Shown: positions 18,214-29,171, counted from the stretch's first letter. The stretch: DNA of 64,000 nt from an uncultured Eubacteriales bacterium (GCA_900315425.1 OMZA01000008.1:62001-126000); one strand, 5' to 3'. Notes: generated from the sequence alone by a model not told the origin. Made by a program: numbers and translations.

Positions 18214-18834
18214 ATGGCAAAAGTATCCGTATTCAACATGGAAGGAAACGAAGTTGGAGATATCGAGCTTGCTGATTCAATCTTTAATGTAGAAATCAAC
18301 GAGCATTTAGTACATATGGCTGTAGTAAGTCAGCTTGCTAACAACCGTCAGGGCACACAGAGTGCAAAGACTCGTTCAGAAGTTAGCGGTGGCGGAAAGA
18401 AGCCTTGGAGACAGAAAGGAACTGGTCATGCAAGACAGGGTTCTACAAGATCTCCACAGTGGACTGGTGGTGGAGTAGTATTCGCACCAAAGCCAAGAGA
18501 TTATTCAATGAGTCTTAATAAGAAAGAGAAGAGAATTGCTCTTAAGTCTGCTCTTACATCAAGAGTTCAGGAAGGCAAATTCATCGTAATCGATTCTCTT
18601 AAATTAGATGAGATTAAGACAAAGGCATTAGTTAACACACTTAATAGCCTTAACGTAAACAAAGCATTAGTTGTTCTTAATGAAAATGATGCAAATGTTG
18701 TTAAGTCAGCAAAGAACATCCCAGATGTAAAGGCTGCATTAACAAACACAATAAATGTTTACGATATTTTGAAATATGACACAGTAGTAATTGATAAAGC
18801 TGCTGTTGAAACTATCGAGGAGGTGTATGCATAA
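18214..18834 (+). CDS. rplD: 50S ribosomal protein L4
   Basis: A 206-residue L4 with the long extended loop rich in Gly/Arg ([20 protein letters not shown] and following, residues about 57-85) that lines the exit tunnel. The stop overlaps the rplW start by one base (TAATG), which implies coupled translation. L4 is the usual repressor of S10 operons in species where this is known; whether that holds here is untested. Confidence 0.97.
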   Translation: MAKVSVFNMEGNEVGDIELADSIFNVEINEHLVHMAVVSQLANNRQGTQSAKTRSEVSGGGKKPWRQKGTGHARQGSTRSPQWTGGGVVFAPKPRDYSMSLNKKEKRIALKSALTSRVQEGKFIVIDSLKLDEIKTKALVNTLNSLNVNKALVVLNENDANVVKSAKNIPDVKAALTNTINVYDILKYDTVVIDKAAVETIEEVYA

Positions 18835-19133
18835 TGGCAAATATTCAGTATTATGATGTAATCCTTAAGCCAGTCATCTCTGAGAAGAGCATGAACGAAA
18901 TGACAGATAAGAAATATACATTTTATGTTCATCCAGATGCAAACAAGACAATGATTAAAGAAGCAGTTGAGAAAATGTTCGCTAATACAAAGGTTTCAAA
19001 GGTAAATACAATGAACCTTGACGGAAAAGAAAAAAGAAGAGGCAGAACATCAGGAAAGACTGCTAAGAGAAAGAAAGCCATTGTTCAGTTAACTGCAGAT
19101 AGTGCTGATATCGAGATTTTCGAAGGACTATAA
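18834..19133 (+). CDS. rplW: 50S ribosomal protein L23
   Basis: A 99-residue L23: [18 protein letters not shown], then [19 protein letters not shown] and the basic [18 protein letters not shown] loop. It forms the tunnel-exit docking site for signal recognition particle and trigger factor. The start overlaps the rplD stop. Confidence 0.97.
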   Translation: MANIQYYDVILKPVISEKSMNEMTDKKYTFYVHPDANKTMIKEAVEKMFANTKVSKVNTMNLDGKEKRRGRTSGKTAKRKKAIVQLTADSADIEIFEGL

Positions 19134-19205
19134 AATAAGTTAACGGATTAATTAAATATACGCAGGAAAAGCGTGATAATAAACATTCTGAAAGGAGATA
19201 CAACA

Positions 19206-20036
19206 ATGGGAATTAAGACTTTTAAGCCTTATACACCTTCAAGAAGAAACATGACAAGTCTTGACTTCAGTGAGATTACAAAATCAACACCTGAGAAATC
19301 ACTTACAGTTTCTTTAAAGAAGAATTCTGGACGTAATAACCAGGGTAAGATAACAGTTAGACACCATGGTGGCGGATCTAGAAGAAAATATAGAATTATA
19401 GATTTTAAGAGAAAGAAAGATGGTATTCCAGCAACAGTAACAGCTATCGAATACGATCCAAATAGAACAGCAAACATCGCACTTTTAACATATGCAGATG
19501 GTACAAAGGCATATATCCTTGCTCCTAACGGATTAAAGGTTGGCGCTGTAGTATCAAACGGCGAGAATGCTGAAATCAAAGTTGGTAACTGCTTACCATT
19601 AGCAAACATCCCAACTGGTACAGAAGTACACAATATTGAGCTTTATCCAGGTAAGGGCGGACAGTTAGTTCGTGCAGCTGGAAACTCAGCACAGCTTATG
19701 GCTAAGGAAGGAAAATATGCAACATTAAGACTTCCTTCAGGAGAAATGAGAATGGTTCCAATCAACTGCCGTGCAACAATCGGAACAGTTGGAAACATTG
19801 AGCATGATCTTGTAAATGTTGGTAAAGCTGGACGTAAGAGACATATGGGTATCAGACCTACAGTTCGTGGTTCTGTTATGAACCCTAATGATCATCCACA
19901 CGGTGGTGGTGAAGGTAAGACTAGCATTGGTCGTCCAGGTCCATGTACACCTTGGGGCAAACCTGCACTCGGTCTTAAGACAAGAAAACAGAAAGCTTCA
20001 GACAAGTTGATCGTTAGAAGAAGAAACGGCAAATAA
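19206..20036 (+). CDS. rplB: 50S ribosomal protein L2
   Basis: A 276-residue L2 required for subunit association and peptidyl transfer. The start is ATG 19206 ([15 protein letters not shown]), preceded by AAAGGAGATACAACA; an ATA/ATG-like extension upstream is not conserved in the family. [16 protein letters not shown] appears here as [20 protein letters not shown], containing the conserved His. Confidence 0.97.
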   Translation: MGIKTFKPYTPSRRNMTSLDFSEITKSTPEKSLTVSLKKNSGRNNQGKITVRHHGGGSRRKYRIIDFKRKKDGIPATVTAIEYDPNRTANIALLTYADGTKAYILAPNGLKVGAVVSNGENAEIKVGNCLPLANIPTGTEVHNIELYPGKGGQLVRAAGNSAQLMAKEGKYATLRLPSGEMRMVPINCRATIGTVGNIEHDLVNVGKAGRKRHMGIRPTVRGSVMNPNDHPHGGGEGKTSIGRPGPCTPWGKPALGLKTRKQKASDKLIVRRRNGK

Positions 20037-20051
20037 TAAAGGAGGTAACCT

Positions 20052-20327
20052 ATGGCTCGTTCATTAAAGAAAGGTCCATTCGCAGACGAGAGTCTGTTAA
20101 AGAAAATAGACGCTATGAATAAGGCAGGCGAGAAGTCAGTTATTAAGACATGGTCTCGTCGTTCAACAATTTTCCCTACAATGGTTGGACATACAATAGC
20201 AGTTCATGATGGAAGAAAGCATGTACCTGTATATGTAACAGAAGACATGGTAGGACACAAACTCGGTGAGTTCGTAGCAACAAGAACTTATAGAGGTCAT
20301 GGAAAAGACGAGAAGAAGTCTAGATAA
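20052..20327 (+). CDS. rpsS: 30S ribosomal protein S19
   Basis: A 91-residue S19: [38 protein letters not shown] and [16 protein letters not shown]. Located in the 30S head near the decoding site. AAAGGAGGTAACCT precedes the ATG by 15 bp of intergene. Confidence 0.97.
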   Translation: MARSLKKGPFADESLLKKIDAMNKAGEKSVIKTWSRRSTIFPTMVGHTIAVHDGRKHVPVYVTEDMVGHKLGEFVATRTYRGHGKDEKKSR

Positions 20328-20354
20328 TTATGATATTGAAAGGAGGTCAAATTC

Positions 20355-20750
20355 ATGGCTAAAGGACATAGATCCCAGATCAAAAGAGAAAGAAATGAAA
20401 ATAAAGATACTAGACCATCAGCTACATTATCATACGCTAGAGTATCAGTTCAGAAAGCATGTTATGTATTAGATGCCATTAGAGGTAAGGATGTTACTAC
20501 TGCATTAGGTATCGTAGCATACAACCCAAGATATGCATCATCACTTATAGAGAAGTTATTAAAATCAGCTATCGCAAATGCTGAGAACAATAACGGCATG
20601 AGCGCTGACAATCTTTATATTGCAGAGTGCTATGCAAACCAGGGTCCAATTATGAAGAGAATTAGACCAAGAGCACAGGGTAGAGCATATAGAATCGAGA
20701 AGAGAATGAGTCACATCACAATCGTTCTTGATGAGAAAGCAGCTCAGTAA
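20355..20750 (+). CDS. rplV: 50S ribosomal protein L22
   Basis: A 131-residue L22, slightly long at the N-terminus (MAKGHRSQIKRERNENKDTR) before the normal core SYARVSVQKACYVLDAIRGK. It ends with the beta-hairpin RIRPRAQGRAYRIEKRMSH that lines the exit tunnel. Ribosome binding site GAAAGGAGG. Confidence 0.96.
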   Translation: MAKGHRSQIKRERNENKDTRPSATLSYARVSVQKACYVLDAIRGKDVTTALGIVAYNPRYASSLIEKLLKSAIANAENNNGMSADNLYIAECYANQGPIMKRIRPRAQGRAYRIEKRMSHITIVLDEKAAQ

Positions 20751-20819
20751 TAAACCTGATAAGGAAATGCGATAAATACTCAAATATGCGTTTCCGTAGA
20801 ATTTGAAAGGAGATACAAC

Positions 20820-21473
20820 ATGGGACAGAAAGTTAATCCTCACGGCCTTAGAGTCGGAGTAATTAAAGACTGGGACTCAAAATGGTATTCAGAAACAGAT
20901 TTCGCTGATAATCTTGTAGAAGATAATAAAATCAGAAAATACCTTAAGAATAAGTTATACAGCGCTGGAATTTCAAAGATTGAAATTGAAAGAGCAGCTG
21001 GTAGAGTAAAAGTTATAGTTTATACAGCTAAGCCAGGTATCGTAATCGGTAAAGGCGGAGCAGAAATAGAGAAAGTTAAAGCTGAAGTTCAGAAACTTTC
21101 TACAAGCAAAGTTCTTATTGATGTCAAGGAAGTTAAGAGACCTGACAAGGATGCACAGCTTGTTGCTGAGAACATCGCTTCACAGCTTGAGAACCGTGTA
21201 TCATTCAGAAGAGCAATGAAATCTTCAATGTCTAGAGCAATGAAGAGTGGAATTAAAGGAATCAAGGCAAGCTGTGCAGGCCGTCTTGGTGGAGCAGATA
21301 TGGCTCGTAGAGAAACTTACAACGAAGGAACTATTCCTCTTCAGACATTACGTGCTGATATAGATTATGGATTCGCTGAAGCAGCAACAACTTATGGTAA
21401 AGTTGGTGTTAAAGTTTGGATCTATAAGGGCGAGGTACTTCCTACAGCAACTAAGGAAGGGAGCGATAAATAA
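20820..21473 (+). CDS. rpsC: 30S ribosomal protein S3
   Basis: A 217-residue S3: [20 protein letters not shown], the KH domain [15 protein letters not shown], and the C-terminal [12 protein letters not shown]. It forms part of the mRNA entry site. The 69-bp gap before it contains a short GC hairpin-like stretch and the ribosome binding site AAAGGAGATACAAC. Its stop overlaps the rplP start (TAATG). Confidence 0.97.
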   Translation: MGQKVNPHGLRVGVIKDWDSKWYSETDFADNLVEDNKIRKYLKNKLYSAGISKIEIERAAGRVKVIVYTAKPGIVIGKGGAEIEKVKAEVQKLSTSKVLIDVKEVKRPDKDAQLVAENIASQLENRVSFRRAMKSSMSRAMKSGIKGIKASCAGRLGGADMARRETYNEGTIPLQTLRADIDYGFAEAATTYGKVGVKVWIYKGEVLPTATKEGSDK

Positions 21474-21922
21474 TGTTAATGCCAAAGAGAGTTAAGCGTC
21501 GTAAACAGTTCCGTGGATCTATGAGAGGCAAAGCCTTAAGAGGAAATAAGATCACAAACGGAGAGTTCGGCCTTGTAGCAACAGAACCAGCTTGGATTAA
21601 ATCAAATCAGATCGAAGCAGCCAGAATCGCTATGACACGTTACGTTAAGCGTGGTGGTAAGGTTTGGATTAAAATATTCCCTGATAAGCCAGTTACAGCT
21701 AAGCCAGCTGAAACAAGAATGGGTTCAGGAAAAGGTAGCTTAGAGTACTGGGTAGCAGTAGTTAAACCAGGACGCGTTATGTTTGAGATAGCTGGTGTTC
21801 CAGAAGAAACAGCCAGAGAAGCTTTACGTCTTGCAATGCACAAATTACCTGTTAAGTGTAAGATTGCTTCTAGAGAGTCTTTAAACGCATCTGTAGAAGG
21901 CGGTGATAACAGTGAAAATTAA
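21473..21922 (+). CDS. rplP: 50S ribosomal protein L16
   Basis: A 149-residue L16: [38 protein letters not shown] and [21 protein letters not shown] choose ATG 21473 because GGAAGGGAG in the end of rpsC is spaced about 8 bp from it; the second ATG at 21479 is too far away. Confidence 0.96.
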   Translation: MLMPKRVKRRKQFRGSMRGKALRGNKITNGEFGLVATEPAWIKSNQIEAARIAMTRYVKRGGKVWIKIFPDKPVTAKPAETRMGSGKGSLEYWVAVVKPGRVMFEIAGVPEETAREALRLAMHKLPVKCKIASRESLNASVEGGDNSEN

Positions 21923-22112
21923 TAAATATGTAGAAGATTTAAATACAAAATCAGCTGCAGAATTAAATGATGAATTAGTAGCTGCTAAAAAGGAACTTTT
22001 TAATTTAAGATTTCAGAACGCAACTAACCAGTTAGAGAATACAAGCAGAATTAAAGAAGTAAGAAGAAACATTGCTAGAATTCAGACTGTGATTGCACAG
22101 AAAGCTAACTAG
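21912..22112 (+). CDS. rpmC: 50S ribosomal protein L29
   Basis: A 66-residue L29. The start is GTG 21912 ([20 protein letters not shown]), inside the last codons of rplP with GAAGGCGG upstream; the earlier GTG at 21903 would add three residues not seen in the family. Core [19 protein letters not shown] is typical. Confidence 0.95.
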   Translation: MKINKYVEDLNTKSAAELNDELVAAKKELFNLRFQNATNQLENTSRIKEVRRNIARIQTVIAQKAN

Positions 22113-22150
22113 GATAAATTTCCATAATCATTTGAAAGGAGGAATTAGTT

Positions 22151-22408
22151 GTGGCAGATAGAAACTTAAGAAAAACCAGAGTTGGTAAAGTAGTAAGTGA
22201 TAAAATGGACAAAACGGTCGTAGTTGCAGTAGAGGATCATGTTAAGCATCCACTTTACAAGAAGATCGTTAAAAAAACATATAAATTAAAAGCACATGAT
22301 GAGAATAATGAGTGCGGTATCGGTGATACTGTTAAAGTAATGGAGACAAGACCAATCTCTAAAGATAAGAGATGGAGACTTGTTGAAATCATCGAGAAGG
22401 CTAAGTAA
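22151..22408 (+). CDS. rpsQ: 30S ribosomal protein S17
   Basis: An 85-residue S17 starting at GTG 22151 ([20 protein letters not shown]), with [20 protein letters not shown] and the conserved [13 protein letters not shown]. Ribosome binding site AAAGGAGGAAT. Confidence 0.96.
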   Translation: MADRNLRKTRVGKVVSDKMDKTVVVAVEDHVKHPLYKKIVKKTYKLKAHDENNECGIGDTVKVMETRPISKDKRWRLVEIIEKAK

Positions 22409-22430
22409 TTAGTAGAAAGGAGATATTATT

Positions 22431-22799
22431 ATGATTCAACAGGAAACAAGACTTAAAGTTGCTGATAATACAGGCGCTAAAGAGTTACTTACGATCAGAG
22501 TAATGGGCGGTTCTACTAGAAGATATGCCAGCATTGGTGATGTCGTAGTTGCTTCAGTTAAAGATGCAACACCAGGCGGTGTTGTTAAAAAGGGTGACGT
22601 AGTTAAAGCCGTTATCGTTCGTTCAGTAAAGGGCGCACGTCGTAAAGATGGTTCTTATATCAGATTTGATGAGAACGCAGCAGTTATTATTAAAGATGAT
22701 AAGACACCAAGAGGAACTCGTATATTTGGACCAGTTGCCAGAGAGCTTAGAGATAAGCAGTTTATGAAGATTGTATCTTTGGCTCCTGAGGTTTTATAG
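22431..22799 (+). CDS. rplN: 50S ribosomal protein L14
   Basis: A 122-residue L14: [40 protein letters not shown] and [20 protein letters not shown]. It sits at the subunit interface. Ten bp separate it from rplX. Confidence 0.97.
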   Translation: MIQQETRLKVADNTGAKELLTIRVMGGSTRRYASIGDVVVASVKDATPGGVVKKGDVVKAVIVRSVKGARRKDGSYIRFDENAAVIIKDDKTPRGTRIFGPVARELRDKQFMKIVSLAPEVL

Positions 22800-22809
22800 G
22801 AGGATTAAG

Positions 22810-23121
22810 ATGGCAACAAATAAATTAAAGAAAGGCGATACAGTTAGAGTTATCGCTGGTAAAGATAAAGACAAAGAAGGAAAGATCCAGTCAATTAACG
22901 TTAAAGACAACACAGCAATCGTTGAAGGCGTTAATATGATAACAAAACATACAAAACCAAGCGCAGCTAATGCACAGGGTGGTATCGTTACTACAGAAGG
23001 ACCTATCAACCTTTCAAATCTTATGTATGTTGTTGGTGGCAAAGTTACAAGAATTGGTTTTTCCGAGAAAGATGGAAAAAAAGTTCGTGTTGCTAAAGCA
23101 ACAGGCGAAGTTATTGATTAA
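22810..23121 (+). CDS. rplX: 50S ribosomal protein L24
   Basis: A 103-residue L24 with the KOW motif KKGDTVRVIAGKDKDKEGKI. The ATG at 22810 is preceded by TAGGAGGATTAAG; an upstream in-frame extension lies within rplN and is not used. It helps nucleate 50S assembly. Confidence 0.96.
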   Translation: MATNKLKKGDTVRVIAGKDKDKEGKIQSINVKDNTAIVEGVNMITKHTKPSAANAQGGIVTTEGPINLSNLMYVVGGKVTRIGFSEKDGKKVRVAKATGEVID

Positions 23122-23143
23122 TTAAGAGAGGAGGTCTAGAACA

Positions 23144-23683
23144 TTGAGTAGACTTAAAGATACTTACAATAATGAAATCGTAGATGCGATGATGAAAAAG
23201 TTTGGTTACAAGAATGTTATGCAGGTACCAAAGCTTGACAAAATCGTTATAAATATGGGCGTTGGAGAAGCTAAAGACAACGCAAAGGTTCTTGATTCAG
23301 CTGTAAAAGATCTTGAGACAATCACTGGTCAGAAGGCTGTTTTAACAAGAGCTAAGAATTCAGTAGCTAACTTCAAAATCAGAGAAGGACAGGCTATTGG
23401 ATGTAAAGTAACATTAAGAGGCGAGAGAATGTATGAGTTCGCTGATCGTTTGATCAACCTTGCATTACCTCGTGTACGTGACTTCAGAGGCGTTAATCCT
23501 AACGCATTTGATGGACGTGGAAATTATGCTCTTGGTATTAAAGAGCAGTTGATTTTCCCAGAAATCGAGTATGACAAAGTAGATAAGGTAAGAGGTATGG
23601 ATGTTATATTCGTAACAACAGCAAATACTGATGAAGAAGCTCGTGAATTATTGACATTGTTCAATATGCCATTTCAGAAATAG
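23144..23683 (+). CDS. rplE: 50S ribosomal protein L5
   Basis: A 179-residue L5: [40 protein letters not shown] and the 5S-rRNA contact region [20 protein letters not shown]. The start is TTG 23144, with GAGGAGGTCTAG upstream; the rare start codon may tune its expression. Confidence 0.96.
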   Translation: MSRLKDTYNNEIVDAMMKKFGYKNVMQVPKLDKIVINMGVGEAKDNAKVLDSAVKDLETITGQKAVLTRAKNSVANFKIREGQAIGCKVTLRGERMYEFADRLINLALPRVRDFRGVNPNAFDGRGNYALGIKEQLIFPEIEYDKVDKVRGMDVIFVTTANTDEEARELLTLFNMPFQK

Positions 23684-23699
23684 TTAGGAGGAAAATCAC

Positions 23700-23885
23700 A
23701 TGGCTAAAAGTGCTATGAAAGTAAAGCAGCAGCGTAAAGCAAAATTCTCTACACAGGAATATTCACGTTGTAGAATTTGCGGACGTCCACATGCTTATTT
23801 AAGAAAATATGGAATCTGCAGAGTATGTTTCCGTGAGTTAGCATACAAGGGCGAGATCCCAGGTGTTAAGAAAGCAAGTTGGTAA
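23700..23885 (+). CDS. rpsZ: 30S ribosomal protein S14, zinc-binding type
   Basis: A 61-residue S14 of the short type Z. Four zinc cysteines are present in [20 protein letters not shown]. This form is usual in Firmicutes; a zinc-free longer paralogue, if any, is not in the window. Confidence 0.96.
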   Translation: MAKSAMKVKQQRKAKFSTQEYSRCRICGRPHAYLRKYGICRVCFRELAYKGEIPGVKKASW

Positions 23886-23917
23886 TATAGATAAGTCAGA
23901 AAGGAGGACGTTTTTAA

Positions 23918-24319
23918 ATGACAACTAATGATCCAATAGCAGATATGCTTACAAGAATCCGTAACGCTAATACTGCAAAACATGATATTGTAGATGTTCC
24001 AGCGTCTAAGATTAAAGTTTCTATAGCAGAAATCCTTCTTAATGAAGGTTATATAAAGAACTATGAACTCGTTGATAACGGTTCATTCAAAGATATCCGC
24101 ATCACATTAAAATATGGTGCTGATAAGAATGAGAAAATCATTTCAGGAATTAAGAGAATTTCTAAGCCAGGTCTTCGTGTATACGCAGGCAAGGATGAAC
24201 TTCCTAGAGTTCTTGGAGGATTAGGAATTGCAATTATTTCTACAAACCAGGGTGTTGTAACTGACAAAGAGGCTAGAAAGCTTCAGGTTGGTGGAGAAGT
24301 ACTTGCATTTGTATGGTAA
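23918..24319 (+). CDS. rpsH: 30S ribosomal protein S8
   Basis: A 133-residue S8: [40 protein letters not shown] and the C-terminal [15 protein letters not shown]. In E. coli S8 represses the spc operon; no matching site was identified here. Confidence 0.97.
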   Translation: MTTNDPIADMLTRIRNANTAKHDIVDVPASKIKVSIAEILLNEGYIKNYELVDNGSFKDIRITLKYGADKNEKIISGIKRISKPGLRVYAGKDELPRVLGGLGIAIISTNQGVVTDKEARKLQVGGEVLAFVW

Positions 24320-24359
24320 TCAATTAATTAATATAAACTCAAATTAGGAGGTGCACGGC

Positions 24360-24899
24360 ATGTCACGTATAGGAAGAATGCCTATCGCTATTCCAGCAGG
24401 TGTTACTGTTGATTTAGCAGAAAATAATAAAGTGACTGTAAAGGGACCAAAGGGTACTCTTGAAAGAGTATTACCTTCAGAGATGGAGATTAAGGTTGAA
24501 GGTGCTGAAGTTACAGTTTCAAGACCTAATGATCTTAAGAAAATGAAATCTCTTCATGGTCTTACAAGAACACTCATCTATAACATGGTAGTTGGTGTTA
24601 CTGATGGATATGAAAAAACACTTGAAATCAATGGTGTAGGTTACAGAGCGCAGAAACAGGGTAAGAAATTAGTTCTTTCTCTTGGTTACTCTCATCCAGT
24701 AGAGATGGAGGATCCAGAAGGCCTTGAGACAACTGTTGAAGGTAACCTCATTAAGGTTAAAGGTATTGATAAAGAAAAGGTTGGCCAGTATGCAGCAGAG
24801 ATCAGAACAAAGAGAGCTCCAGAGCCATATAAAGGCAAGGGTATCAAATATTCTGATGAAGTTATCAGACGTAAAGTTGGTAAGACTGGTAAGAAATAA
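24360..24899 (+). CDS. rplF: 50S ribosomal protein L6
   Basis: A 179-residue L6 starting [20 protein letters not shown] at ATG 24360; TTAGGAGGTGCACGGC gives the ribosome binding site, and an in-frame GTG at 24351 overlaps it. C-terminal [19 protein letters not shown] is diagnostic. Confidence 0.96.
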   Translation: MSRIGRMPIAIPAGVTVDLAENNKVTVKGPKGTLERVLPSEMEIKVEGAEVTVSRPNDLKKMKSLHGLTRTLIYNMVVGVTDGYEKTLEINGVGYRAQKQGKKLVLSLGYSHPVEMEDPEGLETTVEGNLIKVKGIDKEKVGQYAAEIRTKRAPEPYKGKGIKYSDEVIRRKVGKTGKK

Positions 24900-24916
24900 T
24901 TGAAGGAGTGACAGAC

Positions 24917-25285
24917 ATGGTTAGTAAAAAATCAAGAACAGAAGTTCGTTTAAAGAAACATAGAAGATTACGTAATCGTTTCTCAGGTACAGCCCAGAGA
25001 CCACGTTTATCTGTTTTCAGAAGTAATAATCATATGTATGCTCAGATTATTGACGATACAGTCGGCAACACTTTAGTATCAGCTTCAACATTAGACAAAG
25101 CTGTTAAGGCTGAAGTTGAAAAGACTAACAACGTTGATGCAGCAGCATATTTAGGAAAAGTTATCGCTGAGAAAGCATTAGATAAAGGAATCAAGACTGT
25201 CGTATTCGATAGAGGCGGATTTATTTATCAGGGTAAGATTAAGGCTTTAGCAGACGCAGCAAGAGAAGCCGGTTTAGAATTTTAA
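24917..25285 (+). CDS. rplR: 50S ribosomal protein L18
   Basis: A 122-residue L18: [40 protein letters not shown] and [20 protein letters not shown]. It binds 5S rRNA with L5. Start ATG 24917; an in-frame GTG at 24908 lies in the GAAGGAGTGACA ribosome binding region. Confidence 0.96.
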   Translation: MVSKKSRTEVRLKKHRRLRNRFSGTAQRPRLSVFRSNNHMYAQIIDDTVGNTLVSASTLDKAVKAEVEKTNNVDAAAYLGKVIAEKALDKGIKTVVFDRGGFIYQGKIKALADAAREAGLEF

Positions 25286-25306
25286 TTCCAAAAGGAGGAC
25301 AATTAG

Positions 25307-25816
25307 ATGAAACGAGAAATAGTTGATGCTAGTCAGCTCGAATTGGAAGAAAAAGTTGTATCTATCAAACGTGTTACAAAAGTTGTAAAAGGTGGACGTA
25401 ACATGAGATTTGCGGCTTTAGTTGTTGTTGGCGATGGTCAGGGACATGTAGGCGCAGGTCTTGGTAAAGCAGCTGAAATTCCAGAAGCTATCCGTAAGGG
25501 TAAGGAAGCAGCTACAAAGCACCTTGTAACAGTTGCTATAGATAATAACTTAAGTATTCCTCACGATACAATTGCAAGATTTGGTGGAGCAGAAGTACTT
25601 CTTAAGAAAGCTCCAGAAGGTACTGGAGTTATCGCTGGTGGTCCAGCACGTAACGTACTTGAGCTTGCAGGTATTAAGAATATCCGTACAAAATCTTTAG
25701 GATCTAACAATAAGCAGAACGTTGTTTTAGCAACAGTTAAAGCTTTAGCAAGTATTAAGACTCCTGAAGAAGTAGCCAGACTTCGTGGTAAGTCAGTAGA
25801 TGAAATTTTAGGCTAA
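25307..25816 (+). CDS. rpsE: 30S ribosomal protein S5
   Basis: A 169-residue S5: [40 protein letters not shown] and the C-terminal [16 protein letters not shown]. It acts at the mRNA entry and decoding accuracy region. Confidence 0.97.
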   Translation: MKREIVDASQLELEEKVVSIKRVTKVVKGGRNMRFAALVVVGDGQGHVGAGLGKAAEIPEAIRKGKEAATKHLVTVAIDNNLSIPHDTIARFGGAEVLLKKAPEGTGVIAGGPARNVLELAGIKNIRTKSLGSNNKQNVVLATVKALASIKTPEEVARLRGKSVDEILG

Positions 25817-25831
25817 TAGGAGGAATAAAAA

Positions 25832-26014
25832 ATGGCAGATAAGTTGAAGATTACACTTGTTAAATCACCTATCGGCGCTATTCCAAAGCATAAAAAGACA
25901 GTTGAAGCTTTAGGTTTAAGAAAACTTAACAAGACTGTTGAAATGCCTGATAACGCAGCTGTAAGAGGTATGGTTGAACAGGTAAGACATTTAGTAAAAG
26001 TTGAAGAGATTTAA
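25832..26014 (+). CDS. rpmD: 50S ribosomal protein L30
   Basis: A 60-residue L30: [20 protein letters not shown] then [20 protein letters not shown]. Ribosome binding site TAGGAGGAATAAAA. Confidence 0.96.
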   Translation: MADKLKITLVKSPIGAIPKHKKTVEALGLRKLNKTVEMPDNAAVRGMVEQVRHLVKVEEI

Positions 26015-26044
26015 TAAATAAACAGAATTAGAAGGAGGTGCGAC

Positions 26045-26485
26045 ATGGAATTATCTAATTTAAAACCTGCAGCAGGTTCAGTTCATAGCGATAATTTTAG
26101 AAGAGGTCGTGGTCATGGCTCTGGAAATGGAAAGACAGCTGGTAAGGGACACAAAGGTCAGAAAGCTCGTTCAGGAAGCCCAAGACTTGGTTTCGAAGGT
26201 GGCCAGATGCCTTTATATAGACGTATTCCTAAGAGAGGTTTCACTAACAGAAACACTAAAGTTATCGTAGGAATTAACGTTTCTGCTCTTGAGAGATTTG
26301 ACAATGGAGCAGAGGTAACTGTTGATACTTTAATCGAAGCAGGAATCGTTAAAAACCCAAGAGATGGTGTTAAAATTCTTGGAAACGGCGAGCTTACAAA
26401 GAAGCTTACAGTTAAAGCAAATGCATTTAGCGAAGGTGCAAAGAATAAGATTGAGGCACTTGGCGGAACCTGTGAGGTGATTTAA
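26045..26485 (+). CDS. rplO: 50S ribosomal protein L15
   Basis: A 146-residue L15: the Gly/Arg-rich [20 protein letters not shown] tail, [20 protein letters not shown], and a compact C-terminal domain. The stop overlaps the secY start, so membrane-translocon synthesis is coupled to it. Confidence 0.97.
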   Translation: MELSNLKPAAGSVHSDNFRRGRGHGSGNGKTAGKGHKGQKARSGSPRLGFEGGQMPLYRRIPKRGFTNRNTKVIVGINVSALERFDNGAEVTVDTLIEAGIVKNPRDGVKILGNGELTKKLTVKANAFSEGAKNKIEALGGTCEVI

Positions 26486-27816
26486 TGTTAAAGACGGTTA
26501 GGGATGCATTTAAGGTCAAAGAGATTCGTCAAAGAATTTTTTATACATTTTTGATGCTTATTGTAGTCAGAATTGGTTGTCAGATTCCATTACCTAACAC
26601 AACAACAGAGACTATCAAGTCAGTAACAGATGGTTTCAGTAATGGTGCACTTGGATTTTTCAATGCAATGACTGGTGGTTCTTTTGAACGTATGTCAATC
26701 TTTGCATTGAACATTACACCATATATTACGGCTACAATTATTATACAGCTCCTAACTATTGCAATTCCAAAATTGGAAGAGCTTCAGAAAGAAGGAGAAG
26801 AAGGAAGAAAGGTAATCAACAAGATTACAAGAGTGTTAACTGTAGCACTCGCTATTCTTCAGTCAGCAGCCACAGCACTTAGCTTTGGTAACAGAGGACT
26901 TTTTGGAGATAGAGCTACTATTAGCGAGAAGAAATTTGTATTATATATTGTTATTTCAGTAGCAGCTATGACAGCAAGTGCCGCATTCTTAATGTGGTTA
27001 GGTGAGCAGATTACTGAAAAGGGTGTTGGAAACGGAATTTCTATTATCCTCCTTATTAACATCGTGGCTAGAATGCCAGAGGATTTTGCTAACTTATATG
27101 AGAATCATGTAAAGACAGCATCTTCAATCGGTGGAAAGGGACTTGCAGCAGTAGTTATTGCTTTTGTAGTAGTTGCTGTAGTAGTACTTGTAGTTTTACT
27201 ACAGGATGCAGAAAGAAGAATTCCAGTACAGTATGCTAAGAAGATGCAGGGAAGAAGACTTGTAGGAGGTCAGGGTTCACATATTCCTCTTAAAGTAAAT
27301 ACAGCTGGTGTTATTCCGGTTATCTTTGCTCAGTCGCTTCTTATGTTCCCTGTTGTTATCGTTCAGTTAGTAAAGGGAACTACACCAAGTTGGACAAACT
27401 ACCTTACATCAAACAATTGGTGGAAGTTCAACTCAGTTAGCATTAAGTATTCTATTGGATACATCGTTTATGCATTAATGGTAATTGGTTTTGCATATTT
27501 CTATACTTCAATTACATTTAATCCAATTGAAGTTGCAGATAATATGAAGAGATCAGGCGGACAGATTCCAGGAATCAGAACTGGAAAACCAACAGAAGAT
27601 TTCCTAAGCAATATGCTTAAATATGTTATCTTCATCGGTGCTATAGGTCTTCTTATTGTTGCTACATTACCAATCGCATTTGGTGGTATATTCAATGCTG
27701 ATGTATCATTTGGTGGAACATCACTTATCATCGTGGTTGGTGTTGTACTTGAAACAATTAAGAATATTGAAGCTAAGATGGTCGTTAGAAACTATAAAGG
27801 TTTTTTAACTAATTAA
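26485..27816 (+). CDS. secY: Protein translocase subunit SecY
   Basis: A 443-residue, ten-helix SecY, the channel of the Sec translocon. LGFFNAMTGGSFERMSIFAL contains the plug region, NITPYITATIIIQLL helix 2, and QDAERRIPVQYAKKMQGR the ribosome/SecA-contacting cytosolic loop. Its overlap with rplO and the gap with a hairpin after it suggest it closes a transcription subunit. Confidence 0.97.
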   Translation: MLKTVRDAFKVKEIRQRIFYTFLMLIVVRIGCQIPLPNTTTETIKSVTDGFSNGALGFFNAMTGGSFERMSIFALNITPYITATIIIQLLTIAIPKLEELQKEGEEGRKVINKITRVLTVALAILQSAATALSFGNRGLFGDRATISEKKFVLYIVISVAAMTASAAFLMWLGEQITEKGVGNGISIILLINIVARMPEDFANLYENHVKTASSIGGKGLAAVVIAFVVVAVVVLVVLLQDAERRIPVQYAKKMQGRRLVGGQGSHIPLKVNTAGVIPVIFAQSLLMFPVVIVQLVKGTTPSWTNYLTSNNWWKFNSVSIKYSIGYIVYALMVIGFAYFYTSITFNPIEVADNMKRSGGQIPGIRTGKPTEDFLSNMLKYVIFIGAIGLLIVATLPIAFGGIFNADVSFGGTSLIIVVGVVLETIKNIEAKMVVRNYKGFLTN

Positions 27817-27824
27817 TATAAGAA

Positions 27825-27850
27825 ATGGGACGGAACTTATTCCGTTCCAT
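27825..27850 (+). terminator. Hairpin between secY and adk (terminator or attenuator)
   Basis: ATGG-G-ACGGAA, a 4-base loop, then TTCCGT-T-CCAT: a perfect 11-bp stem if G-T pairs are allowed. The following run is only TCTGTTATAAAAT, so termination may be partial, letting some transcripts through to adk and the alpha genes. Confidence 0.5.
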
Positions 27851-27922
27851 TCTGTTATAAAATAAGGATTCCAATTTGATAGACCATTTACGGTCCAATA
27901 TAAGAAAGTAAGAGATAAATAT

Positions 27923-28567
27923 ATGAAAATAATTTTGTTAGGTGCTCCAGGAGCAGGTAAAGGAACTCAGGCCGGAATTATTAAAGAGAAGTTCAATATT
28001 CCACATATCTCAACAGGAGATATTTTTAGAGCTAATATTAAAAATAATACAGAATTGGGACAGAAAGCTAAAACTTACATGGATAAGGGCGAGCTTGTTC
28101 CAGATGAATTAGTTGTTGATCTTGTTATTGATAGACTTGAGCAGGATGATTGTAAAGATGGATATATCCTTGATGGTTTCCCAAGAACAATCCCACAGGC
28201 TGAAGAACTTGACAAAGCACTTGCAGCTAAGGGCGACAAGATTGAATATGCTATCAATATTGAAACTCCAGATGATTTTATTATCAACAGAATGGCAGGT
28301 AGAAGAGCGTGCGTCAACTGTGGTGCTACATACCATACTTCATTCATGCCACCAAAGACAGAAAACATCTGTGACAAATGTGGCGAGAATCTCATTTTAA
28401 GAGATGATGACAAGCCAGAAACAGTTAAGAAGAGACTTGAAGTATATCATGATCAGACAGAACCACTTATCGATTATTACAAAGGCACAGGTATTCTTTC
28501 ATCACTTGATGGAACTAAGGATTGTGAAGTAGTATTCGCTGAAATATGTGATGTTGTTGAAAAGTAA
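27923..28567 (+). CDS. adk: Adenylate kinase, zinc-lid type
   Basis: A 214-residue long-form adenylate kinase (2 ADP = ATP + AMP). The P-loop is [14 protein letters not shown], then [23 protein letters not shown] and the lid domain 126-163 with four zinc ligands in [15 protein letters not shown] and CDKCGENL. Position between secY and infA is standard for Firmicutes. The usual map gene (methionine aminopeptidase) is absent after it. Confidence 0.97.
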   Translation: MKIILLGAPGAGKGTQAGIIKEKFNIPHISTGDIFRANIKNNTELGQKAKTYMDKGELVPDELVVDLVIDRLEQDDCKDGYILDGFPRTIPQAEELDKALAAKGDKIEYAINIETPDDFIINRMAGRRACVNCGATYHTSFMPPKTENICDKCGENLILRDDDKPETVKKRLEVYHDQTEPLIDYYKGTGILSSLDGTKDCEVVFAEICDVVEK

Positions 28568-28577
28568 TAGGTTACAC

Positions 28578-28856
28578 ATGACAGAATACGAAGTTGGTCA
28601 GTTGGCAAGAAGTCTTGCTGGACATGATAAAGGACAAATATTTGTCGTAGTTAAAATAGAAGAGGATTATATATGGTTAGCAGACGGTAAAAATCGTCTG
28701 CTGACAAATCCTAAAAAAAAGAAGATTAGGCATATACAGAAAATAAATACGAATATTTATGATCTGTCCAGAGATGTCGATATACATAATTTCAAGGATA
28801 TCGACGTCAGGAATTCAATAGAAATGTATTTGAAGAAGATTTCAGGAGGTTTATAA
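28578..28856 (+). CDS. KOW-domain (L14e-like) RNA-binding protein
   Basis: A 92-residue protein starting [20 protein letters not shown] at ATG 28578, an SH3-like KOW fold: [20 protein letters not shown], then a Lys-rich segment ([12 protein letters not shown]) and an acidic linker. Proteins like this sit between adk/map and infA in many Clostridia and are annotated as L14e/L6e/L27e-related RNA-binding proteins; the role is unknown, probably in ribosome function. Eleven bp separate it from adk, and it is two bases from infA. Confidence 0.8.
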   Translation: MTEYEVGQLARSLAGHDKGQIFVVVKIEEDYIWLADGKNRLLTNPKKKKIRHIQKINTNIYDLSRDVDIHNFKDIDVRNSIEMYLKKISGGL

Positions 28857-28857
28857 A

Positions 28858-29076
28858 ATGGCGAAATCCGACGTTATTGAAATTGAAGGAACAGTTTTAG
28901 AAAAGTTACCTAATGCTATGTTTAAGGTTGAACTTGAAAATGGGCATCAAGTATTAGCACACATCAGTGGTAAATTAAGAATGAACTATATCAGAATTTT
29001 ACCAGGTGATAAAGTAACAATGGAATTATCTCCATATGATCTTTCAAAAGGCAGAATTGTCTGGAGAGATAAATAA
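28858..29076 (+). CDS. infA: Translation initiation factor IF-1
   Basis: A 72-residue S1-like OB-fold protein: [56 protein letters not shown]. It binds the 30S A site. Ribosome binding site CAGGAGGTTTATAA inside the preceding gene. Confidence 0.97.
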   Translation: MAKSDVIEIEGTVLEKLPNAMFKVELENGHQVLAHISGKLRMNYIRILPGDKVTMELSPYDLSKGRIVWRDK

Positions 29077-29171
29077 TTTAACAAGTGTTTATTTTCAAAA
29101 TATTTATGCTTGATTATAAAATTATTTTATGATATATTAACAAATGGACTTTTTTGAAAGGAGGTTTTGAC

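Noticed and set aside
28109-28413. ORFs opposite to and in another frame of adk
   Set aside because: The adk frame is complete with all catalytic and zinc motifs; the others are composition artefacts.
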